DNA of 64,000 bases, taken from Volvox africanus. Lineage: Eukaryota > Chlorophyta > Chlorophyceae > Chlamydomonadales > Volvocaceae. A program made the translations under genes and the position numbers. Shown here in pieces: positions 11,701-22,800 of this stretch (position 1 is its first letter; the number at the start of each line of letters is the position of its first letter). The notes under the pieces were generated by a model. It searched no databases and had not been told where the DNA came from. It worked only from the letters and a program-made list of their open reading frames with translations. Location: NCBI GenBank assembly GCA_030268105.1, contig BSDZ01000089.1, positions 558,001-622,000 of the forward strand, read 5' to 3'.

Positions 11701-14700
11701 TGCTTGCGATGCTGGAACGTGTGCGACGGACCTGGACTGGCAGCGTCGGTCTCGTGGACGCACTCGAAACAGGTACTGCCGCTGCCATTGCGGAAATGGT
11801 GCCAGATGTACTTTTCACAAGCATAAGAGATGTGCACACACCGCATCATTATCGGGAAGGAATGGGGGACGCTGCCCGCGATAGCCATGTTCCGACAGGG
11901 CTTATTTCCTAAATGGCTCATGACCGCTTCTTCTAATGCAGCTTCCCATATCAGTGCTAATGACATGGCAGCACCAGTACTAGCCACAGCTTGCATGGCT
12001 AGGGTCGTAGGATCGCTGCACCTTACGCAGCTTTCAGATGACTGCTGTGAAGCTGCTTATTCAACAGCAAGCAGTGTCCTGCCAGGGCGCATCGAATGGG
12101 TAGTAAGGCGGCATGTCCTTGACCCTCCCTCCCCAGGCTTGTCCTGTCGAGCAGCTGGTCATGCGTCCTGATGGCGCGCAAGTTGCGTCGGCGGGCCGCG
12201 ACGGCATTGTGGTCATCACTGACATACGCCGCGGTCTCGTAGTGGCGACACTTAACGCGCATAGCGACTTCGTGACGGGAGCCCTGTTCAGCGAGCGGAG
12301 CGACTTGCTAGTAACCGCCAGTCGCGTGGGGGAGGTTTTTGTATGGAATGGTGAGATGCACGTCCAGCGGGCCACGCTTAAGGCTAGTTGTTAAGCTGCC
12401 GCTGGCGACGGTGTTGCAGTGCAGGATTTCGAGCATTGATGGATATGCTGCGGCTTAGTTCGAGGAATATAGGACAAAATACGTTTTTGGGGTAACCTTG
12501 CGCTACAGCTGGTCGCCGTATGAGCAGGCGGACGTATCGCGCCTTGCAGCAGCGGCGGGAATGATGACAGAGTTCATTCGAAGACCGTCAATTTTAGGAA
12601 TAGGTTCGATGCGGTTGGACCTCTTGCGGTTGGTGTGATCGCATTCCAGGTTACCCAGTTAACTGTGCTACTGTGCACCTTTTGAGGATACTGCAAGGAC
12701 AACCGGAGTATCTTGTTTGCTCAAATCTGCCCGTGCAGCCAAGATGTACAGTACGGGCCCTCTTCGCCAGCTGGAGGTTCCGGAACTAACCGAGGTAGCA
12801 TCTCTGGCTATCAGTTCCAATCAGGCGTTCCTGGCAGCGGCGACTGCCGGTGGCTCTGTGCACGTATGGAGCTTGAGTAGCTTCGTTCTGCAGGTGCGTG
12901 GGGGATGCGTTGAGCCTGCACCCTTCCTGGGAAACAGTTCATTACCAGCATTTTTTATGCCACTTATTATGTACTCCTGGAATATCATGTGTGCTACGGT
13001 CCAACGCTAGGATCAGGATGGGTATTGCAGAATGTTGGGAATGCAGAACGCAGGAAGTCGTTTCTGCAGTATCTTTGACACGCCCCGGTGTTGCGTTTGG
13101 TTTCCATAAATTGCAGTCGGATGTCAAGGTCACGGATCTGCCGGCGACGCAGCTCACCTTCAATGCCGACGCGTCCGTGCTGGCGGTGGGCTCCGCAGAT
13201 GGCAGCGTTACACTCATCGACCCGTTGACAGGGATTAGGTGCGCCTCTATAGGCTCAGTTGTGGGCTTTCACGACTTCAGGATTTTGCAATGTTAAGGAA
13301 AGGAAGATTATGCCTTATGTATATAATTGAAGGATACTGACCGCAGATAGGAAGCACCAATGGGAATAGGGTATATGCCATAGTCAAGGTCCTCCATCTT
13401 CCCCCCTATCTTATCTTTGACCCAGTTCCGGCGCCTCATGTCCTCGATGCCCGTCTCACTCGCACCATACAGGGCGGCATACTACAAGGGGAACGCGTCG
13501 AGCATCAACGATGTGACCTTTCTTATGAAGCCGGTACGATTTGGGTCAGGATGCATGTCTATATGTGATGACCTTGCCGATGCCTATTGAATAACGCTGG
13601 ATCATAAGCCGCATTTTGCTTGACATGTGGAGTACCGGGTACGATCTGTTGCTATGCATCGTTGTCGTATGATTTTTGTAATTCTGACACCGGACCCCAC
13701 TCACTGCTGCTCGTGCGCCGCCTTCGCTTGCACGACCTCCTGTGCACTATGTGTTTCGGCCTCTTCAGGAGCATATCCTGCTGAGCGTGTGCGGGAGACA
13801 AGCGATAAAGTGGGACTGCCACAGGAGCGCTATTCAACACGTGACGGATTTTATCGCCGACAGTGAGTTTTTTCATGCTTTGTATGCCATGAAGAAGTCG
13901 TTGTGTCAGGGTCAGGCCGCGTTGGGAAAGTAGTGGTCGTTGTGTTGACGGATTCGGCAGGTTAAGCAAGATTGCGGGAAGAGCAGGACGTGTTTTCATG
14001 GGCAGTCTTCGGGTGCGTCATTTGGTGTACGTAGCTATCTTTTCGCCTTATACGTGTAAAGCAGTATTCAGCACCAGGCCATTCCAAATATCATACTGCC
14101 AGACTCCATCACGCGGGCGACTGGCTGCTTGACGCACCGCAATGAATGGGAACGCACAACACACTGTACATTTACGTGCTTACCAACAATTCTTGTCGGG
14201 AGTTTGGAACCAACACGCGCCCCTCCCTTCTTCCGCTTCCCTTCCGTCCGTGATCCCGTTCTGTAACCCGCAGGCAGCCGCATCTTTTCGTCCGAGTCCA
14301 TCGGGTTGCTCCCGAATCGCACCTGCGTTGCGCACGATGCTGTTGTACTGTACGACCCCATTAACCACGCAGCCATGTACGACATGGTTCCGCGCCCACC
14401 AGAACAGCACCCTGGGAACAGCTACCTCTTCCGGCATGGTACAGCGCTTACGGCAGGAACCAACGGCCATCCGATGGTGCTCTTCTGCGCCCCTGACACC
14501 ACCGTCCACATGCTGAGCGATGAGACAAGTGGAACGCGCTGCTTAGATTTCTCTTCCGATGGGCGTCTTTTGGTGAGTCATTCTTAGGCTTGAACCTATA
14601 TCCAGCTTGCTGCCGGCAGTCGTTCATTTGCAGGGAGCTGCTTACAAGTTGCGCCATCCGGGCACGCGAACTCTGCTATTGGAGGTCTGAAGCGTGCGTA

Positions 14701-16888
14701 CATGTATTTGCAAATGTGCAGGTGAGCGGCACGTTACGTGGCGAATTGGTGGTGTGGGATGTGGTGCACCAGCAGCAGATGCATAAGTGGGTTGCTCATA
14801 AGCGTTACGCGATCACGTGCGTCCGCTTTACGCACGATGCCACGGCGGTCTACAGCTGCGCGGAGGACTGTAAGGTGCGCACATATTTCCCTTCTTGTTG
14901 GGATGGGTTGTGTTAACTTAATCTACCTCGGAGGTGTGTCGCCTCGGGTCCTGCTGACCCGTATTGGATCTTGCAGTCGAGGGCTCCAGCATGGATTTGC
15001 ACTTGGGGTCTAAGCATTGGTGGTTTTCGGCAAGAGCTGTGCAGCCTCGGGTGGAGACCGGCAGGATGGATCCTTTCTACTTCGGCAAATTGCCGTAGCA
15101 GCTCTGTTAGGTAGCCTCACAATGCGCTGGTGCGCTGCTGTGGCCGCTGCAATTTTATTTCATTGGAGGCCATTCCCCGACTTGCCCGTGGGTCCTTGTC
15201 TTGGCGGTCACAGGTTATTATGTGGGACTGGCGTCGGCAGACGAAACTGGCAGTGTTGGTGGGTCACCAGGCGCCCGTGCAGGCGGTGGAGATGAGCGTG
15301 GACGGCAACCAGATGGCCAGCGGTGACCGTGACGGATTCATCTTCATCTGGGACACTGTTACGCACGCACCGAAGCAGGTATGTCCTGTGTGTTACTGGT
15401 CCGCATCTTGCTGCAGCCACAGGGGAGGGCAAGCGGGCCCCGATGGAATCGATGCAACCGTTCGCCAAAAGTCTTGCGGCAGTCCCGAAGGATAGAAATC
15501 GGTTCCCCGTGTTTTGTACTACATGACAAGTCATGCTCTCCGCCTGGAATGCACTTCATTTTTGGCCGGTGTTTGCTTGCTCCGCTCCTCTTGAGTCAAT
15601 GTTACCCGCTATGGTTGCCGCCGCCCGTGACCTGTACATGCGCAGGTCATTCCTGCCCACGATGGCTCCGTTCTGTGCTGCAGCCTGAGCCCCTGTGGTA
15701 CCATGGTTGCATCCACGGGGGCGGACGAGCACATCGTCATCCTGGATGTCAACGAGGGCCGGCAGGTGGGTTACTTATTAGATTGCGTAGATCGCGCCGG
15801 CTGTGGACTAAGGTAAAATTCTTATGGCGCTGCTGATGCATACTGCACAGTTGTGTAATAATTGCTTCCACATCTGCATACTAGATCAGCGCGCTCCTCT
15901 TACAATTTGCCATGGTGCGTTGTGGCTTTGTTTCTGCGTTTCTCGTGTGTTCATCTGCCGCGTTTTCACTGGCGTGCAGCTGGCATCCCTTGACGACGCA
16001 ATGGATGGCAAGGGTCTCACCATCAAGTTCAGCTTCGATGCCACGAGGCTGCTGGTGAGCATCGAGGGGTCCTGAGAAATTTGGCCTGAAGCAGTGGGCA
16101 GCTTCGTTGGAGAAGACGTGCATTCGCACTCCCTTCCATCCACGTGCAATAGCTTTGATCTTACCGCAAGTGAGCCGTGCATCACTTGTCGGCCTATGTA
16201 AATTCTCATCTCTTGCCGATTAGCAATCGGCCCCAACACCAGGTGTCTTGGGGGTAGGTACCGAAAGCCTGTGTTTTTGCTACTTTACTTGTAAATATTC
16301 TCGAATCTGGCCGTGTTCTGGATGCCTCATGCATGCGATCTGCAGGTTGGCGGCGAGAAGGGCGGTGTTTTGATTTGGGACGTCTCCCGCAACTGCCTTT
16401 TGTACGACATTCCGGCCCACGATGGCAAGGTCTTTGACTGTGGCTGGTCCGGCGACTCCCGGCGGCTGTTATCTGTTGGATCGGACGGCCGGGCGCGCCT
16501 GTGGGACGCTGCAGCCGGCAGCGAGCTCTGCCAGGTGGGTCCACCCCAGATGGTCAGCATTCCCTTGCGTAGGCGTCCTTCATTAGATGAGCCACATCGG
16601 GTGTATAGTATGTCAGCCTTTCAAATGATTGTTTAGCATATAATTATGAATGTTTCCTAACTCTTCAGACGATGACCTGTTTGGGAGGGAAATCTTGTCT
16701 AAGCTTACATAATTAGCACCTTATGCTTACGGCTTGAGTTTGGGTGCGTGGGTTGCTCCCTAAACCCGCAGGCCAATTTCGAGCGCGTGATGGGCGCTGT
16801 GGAGTCGGGTGGCTTCGTGCACTGCGACCTTTCTGCCACTGGCAGCCGCATGGCTGGGTGCACTGCAAAAGGCCAGCTCATTGATTGG
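8729..16888 (+). other. WD40 repeat region of the channel gene
   Basis: Eighteen exons encode at least fifteen recognisable WD40-like blades, enough for two or more propellers. Typical cores are VCFSPDGAYV, ADFSNDSSLFITAGRDD with HVWECETG, VSGDSAGTVLVWSLSD, MRPDGAQVASAGRDG, CLDFSSDGRLL, VEMSVDGNQMASGDRDG with FIWD, and SVGSDGRARLWDAAAG. WD40 propellers are scaffolds for protein contacts, so this half may sense or tether the channel. Two exon junctions fall at the same structural place (EDCK before V.VW at 8914/9121, and EDCK before VIMW at 14874/15214), suggesting growth by blade duplication. Confidence 0.9.
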
Positions 16889-19800
16889 GTAAGCGGCGCC
16901 ACGTGCCACGCCTCTCCTCAGTCACATGTGTAACTTATCACTTGTGGAGCTTCCCACCCGGGGGTTGCAGATTACCCTCGCGAAGCTCATGACAGGTGCC
17001 TCGAACCTAAAAAGCTGCCTAATCATGCCGTCTATTCACCAAACGCAGGGGAAAGGTGCTGTCCAGAAGGGTGCATTGTCGCGTGTGCGAATGTTATGAA
17101 AACGTCTTTATTATTCCACACATAACTTTCCTTGCCATTCACTGAATAGCATCGACACAAGTTTCCGGCTGTCTGCCTGGCCCGGTATGGTCTTTTGTGC
17201 ATTGCATGGGCACCGTGTTCGCATTCCCTTATGTCCTAACGCCGATTTCATGCCCGCGTAGGACGTGGGCGCGGAGCTGCGCTGCGTGCCCGAGGGCTCC
17301 ATGCTCTACCAGCGACTCAGCGCACTGAGTGTTGGGCGATCGCGGGAGGTGTATGTTCGACTGCTACGCCAGTTCCCGTTGCTGCCCAACACTCAGGACT
17401 CGCGCGGTTGGACAATCCTCATGCACGCCGTCGCCAATTCAAACCCTGAGATCACCAAACTCATCATCAAGAGCATCAACCCTGGTTCCGGCAAATTGGG
17501 CCTTACGGCGTCGGCCGTGCAGAATTCCATCCTGTCCTCCATCCGCCACGTGCCAAGGGTTCAAATGGAGACCGGTGCTTCGTCAGGCAAGCATAACTTC
17601 TCTGGGCTCGGCGGAGCACAGGCCTGGGAGGGCAGTGGTAAGCGTGGCAGCATTCCCGGAAACGATATGAACAACACAATGATCAAGATGGGGTCCCAAG
17701 CCACCGGTGTGAGCTCGAAAAAGCTTACCTTGTTGGAACCGCTCAACAAGGGACGCGTAGATGTTGACGAGGACGAGAACTTGGATGAGGATGATGAGCG
17801 AGAGAGCACCACCAGTGGGGCCGCGCAGCAGCGGACAGAGCCGGCATCACCAACGGCAGTGGCAGCAGCAGTGATGGGTGCTCAACGGCCGCCAAACAGC
17901 CCCGGAGGCGGCGGTGGAGCAGCCGGTGCCGGTCTGCTGAGCCGTATGGGCTCCTTCCTGCGCACTGGAGCAGAGCTGCTGTCACCGACCCGGGAGCGCA
18001 CCTCAACGCCCAATGAATCTATCCCGGCGGCCACGATGACAGATGTTGCCGCGGCCAGCGGGTCGCCAGCAGCCTCTGCTTTCCTGGACGCGACGTCACC
18101 GGGGCAGGAGCGGCCGATCCGCAGGTGGGACCAGAGCACCAGGCGGCAGTTAGCGCGAATTACACCGTCCTTCCCTTCGCTCCTTTGATAACGCCGGTCT
18201 GTCTTCCGTTTCATGAAATGACGCACGCAAGTTGTCTCCCCTCCGTTCGGTTTGCTGTTTGGCTAGTCCCACGCTACAGGAGATAACAGCGTATTAGACA
18301 GTGCTTCTTTTAATGTTTTACTCGCCCATCCCCTCGGCTAACGGCCTGCCGCAGTCCCAAGCCGGCTCTGGCGTTTGCTCCTGAGTCCGCCATCAGCCCA
18401 ACACGCGCATCACCGCTATCGAGCCCCTTGACAAACGCTGGAGGCAACCTCCCGTCAATTCTCAGAAGGGCTGGGAGTGCTAACTTCAATACTCCAGGTG
18501 CCGGTGCCGGCGCCGTTACAGAGGCCGGTGGAGCCACATTCACCGTTACCCTGCCAGGGACGGACTCGGGGCCGGATCAGCCCTCCATAACGGGCCGCCG
18601 CAGCTTTGGCAGCGGCAGTGGAGGTACGGATGGCAGCGTGCGCGGCGGCATCACCTACGCCACCGGCCGGCGATCGCTGCTGGGTTCCGTGTTGGAGGCG
18701 GAGCGCGAGCGTGATAGCGGCAGTCGCAGCCGTCGGCGTAGCTTCATGTTTGGTAAAGGCGTTCAGGATGGTGGGGGCGGCAGCGGCTCCCACCTGACGG
18801 CGACACCCCTGGGGCGCAGCATCCGCCACATGGTGCACAGGCTGGTGCGTGTAAGTTCGCGTGCTAAGGACGTGGAGGCGGCCACGCTGCCGGAAGACAA
18901 CGTAGACGTGGTGAGTACAGCTGACGAAAATATGAACTCTTTGGCGATAGGCCTTCAGGGAGCTGCGCGCGTGATTGATGGAGCTGCCCAAGTCGTTTTG
19001 CGATCCGTAGGAGTGGGCGGCCGGGAGTGTAGGGGGACCCGTTAACGCCGGGTGCTGGTATGAGACAACGCTATGCATTAGCGTAGCGCTGGTCTCTATG
19101 TTTGTGCTACCTTGACATCTTCATCCGTGCTCGTCCCTCACTCCATGCTCAACAGCGCCACGTCAGCGACCTTAGCCGCAACGGCTGGCAGGAGGACGAT
19201 CATGATCAGAGCCGGTCGCAAAGCGGCGTTGCCGGCGGGGGTGGCAACGGCGCCGTTGGCAAGGACGCCAACAGTGTCGGCTCCGCCACCCCATCGTCTT
19301 CAAGCAATCGGGGCAGCAACAAGGTTTGGCCGGTGAGTTTGTCGCAATTCAGCCTTACATCCTGCCCTGGCTTCGTATTCAAGGTTCGTTCCGATCCTGA
19401 TCCTGGGACCAGCCGTCACGACGCACGCATCATTTACTCCGTCGTCCCATGAAAGGTGGAAAGCTTTATGCTATTGCTGAGCTGCGGCTCCGGATCGGCT
19501 AACTCACGTTTGTTGCTGCTGTGCTTTCCTCGCAGGAGTCACAGACGCTGGACCGGACGGAGCCTAACGTCATTAAGATTGCCCTGGACGCCGGTGCCGC
19601 GGATTGCGTACAGCACGTGTTGGACGCAGTTTTGGCACAAAAAGTAACACCTGGATCGTACCACGCTATCACGGCAGCCATACCAGATGTGGCGCAACAA
19701 TATCCCACGATGTGTCAGGTGAGGCTACCTGCGTGCGATCCCTTTCCCTCGCAGGATGTTCCAGACAAAATGTCATTCTTCTCTCTGGATGGAGGTAATA

Positions 19801-22800
19801 ATTGAGCAGGGGGCCCTGACTGAATTGCGGCGAGTCCCAGATTGTTGCCGCTGCTGACGGAAAGCATATTATGGCCGTTTCCTCGCTTCAGGTGTTCCTG
19901 TCGGGGCTCCCGCTCCGTCCTCTTGGGGAGATGGAGGTGCCGTCCTCCATTGCCGCGCGTGGCATGATCGTCACGTCAGCACCATCATACACTTCATACA
20001 AGGAGATGTGGATGCATGAGTTGCAGTTGCGGGGGGTAAGCAGCAGCGAAGCTCGCTACCTATAAGTACATTCAGTGCAACCTTTTTGCATGGTAGCGCG
20101 GCATTTGCGGTGTCGTGCACGGAAATGCGGTTGCATGCTTTAGAACCTGGATGGGGCGCCAATAGACGTAGAAGCTGCAGCCCCTCGCGTCGGAAAAGAT
20201 GTCCCTAAGCGCGCTCCAATGCGAATCCTTCCTTATTTGCAGGGTAACAAGGGCCCCATGGCGCTCATGGAGGCGTGCATGGTGCCGCTACCCTTCGCGG
20301 CCGCCAGCGGCAAGACGTCGGTGCTGCACACGCTAGTCGAAAGCAGTGTGCCTGTGCAAACGTATGGCAGCGATACTGTAAAGGTTAGTAGCATGAATAC
20401 AAGGGCAGGATACGACAGCAGAGTTATCGTTGCTTAGGTCGAGTGCTTGAAGAGTTGCGTACCATAGCATGCCGAGTGTAAATCCTGCTACTTGGCATGT
20501 TTCGCATAACACATGGCATGGTCTCGATGGACGGTGCTGCATTTAGTAGACAGCTGTTGTGAAAGACACCAGGCTTGCCTCCCGCCGGCGCACATGTAGC
20601 AGAATTAGGTTCTTCGCACCTCCGGTGAGTGACCTCACATCGGCTCACATGCCTACTGATGTCATACCCAACCTTCGACCCCTGCCCTGGCCTCCATTTG
20701 CTGCCCGTGCCACAGGCAATTGTGGACTACAAATGGAGAAATTTTGCACAGCGGCGAATCTACATCAAAGCCCTTGTGTACCTAGTGTACACAATAATCT
20801 TCACCATTTTCGCAGTGCTGTTTGCGGACCAGAATATTGAAGTGGGTAGAGTCGTGGCTCAGTCAGGTTGTACTCTAGAATGTACTAGAATATGGCACAG
20901 GCCTTCCAGAGCAGGATGACCTTGTGCCTTATGGAAATGGCCGAGCAGGGTTGCCAGGCTCCAGAGTTTGGAGGGGGCGCTAGGTTTGCTAGGCTAGGTC
21001 CAGTTTTTGGTTCTTTCGTTTCGAAGCTCCTTTTCAAGATGTTGTGTATGCATGGGGTTTCATGGGAGGTTTGCGCCTGGAAGCTCCTTTATCTCGTACC
21101 TACTGACCCTTTTGAAAAGTAAGGAGTTGTCAGTCCATATGCAGGAGTCCACAGTTATGTCAATGCATTTGTTTCTTCTCCGTATATGATTCCAGCCGAC
21201 TGCACTCATGCCCTCCGTGCCTCCGCAGGCAAACATGAAGGACCTGTCCAAAAGGAAAAGCGGCAAGGCCATGTTGGCGTTCTGTGGTGTACTCTTTCTG
21301 TACGGCACTTATTTCCTTATCCTGGAATGCATGCAGCTTGCCAGCCTTGGGTTCGCCGCGTACTTCGACTCGTTTTGGAACATTGTCGATATCGCCGCCT
21401 ACGTAACGACGCTTGTGGTGTGCCCCTGCACGGTGTTCCGAAAGGGCATCGAAAGGAAAGGTTTCGTCGCCGCGCTGGTGGGTATGGACAAGTCATGAGG
21501 CGACACAATACGGTTGCAGCTCCTTCAATGATTCCTTCGCTCGAGCTGCCCTTGCTGCTTGCTTGGCTCCCAAGGCTTTCATACCTCGGCGCATTCTGCA
21601 GCCACGGAGCGCCCCCATTCGTTGCAACAATTGAGCCTTGGACGAGCAATCAATCTGCATTCATATTTTTCTGGCCAAACTGAACAATCCCGAGTTTCTT
21701 CGCGCCATGATTGCAGGTCGCCGCGGAGGTGATCATGCTGTGGGTCAAGGTCCTGTTTTTCGGTCTGGCAATAGACGGCGTCGGCACCTTCATCTTCATG
21801 ACGGCTGAAATCTTCAAAGGGCTTAAGTATTTCATCGGCTTACTAGCGACACTCTTCATCAGCTTCGCCGTTGCCTTCATGGTGCTGTTCAGGTATGTGT
21901 GGGCCAGCGTTACCTTATCTACGGCTGTGCTCAATTTCTCCTGTGCATAGCTGCACCGGGCGAGGCTGTGAGGGAAGGAAAATGAGAGAGGGACGACAGG
22001 GAGCTCATTTTGGTCGGCGTAACTGCTCGCCCAGCTGCAGCTATTGACCCGGTGCCGTGTGCCAGTTGTACTTCTTTTCCATTTGTAAAGTCGGGAGTCG
22101 TGTTACGCGTTGCAGGTTGGAGCCGGAGGAAGTGATCGACCCATCCACGCAAGGCACGATGGGCACGCTGTACGGAAGCTTCGGGAATTCACTACTTAAC
22201 GTGTATCTGGTCATGTTTTCGATCGGGGACCCGCACGACGCAATCTCAACAGAGTACGGACCCGTGAGTACAGGCCGCGCTTTAGCAACGCCGCACCTCG
22301 CGGTGCTGCACTGGTATGTGTCGCGAATAGTAAAGAACAAGGCACCCCTTGCAAGCTCTGGCGCTGCCACCGAATAAACTGGCTGGATTCAATGGACTTG
22401 CCATTTCCAGCCTGAGGATATTGTCCGCTGTGCTGTCATACACTCGGAATACATGTTTTCTAATATCACGTTCACAACCGTCCCGCTTACATTTTCACGG
22501 ATGTACTTTTATCCCCGTTCGATAACACCCGTCTTGCAGTTCGCCATCTTCCTGTTCTGTGTGTACATGTTCGCGTTGTTGGTGGTGATGCTCAACATGA
22601 TCATCACCCTCATGGCGGACATCTACCAGAAAGTCAAGGGCATCCAGCACTTCGTATTCCTTAAAGGTATGTGCAGGAGTTGGCGTCGTGTCGTGTCACT
22701 GGGTGACGGCTGTTATCACATCATACCTCATTGGTGTCAATTGTCGCAACGGCAGTGTCTTGGGGCAGTCCGAGCACCTTTCCTGGCACGTAGATAGATT

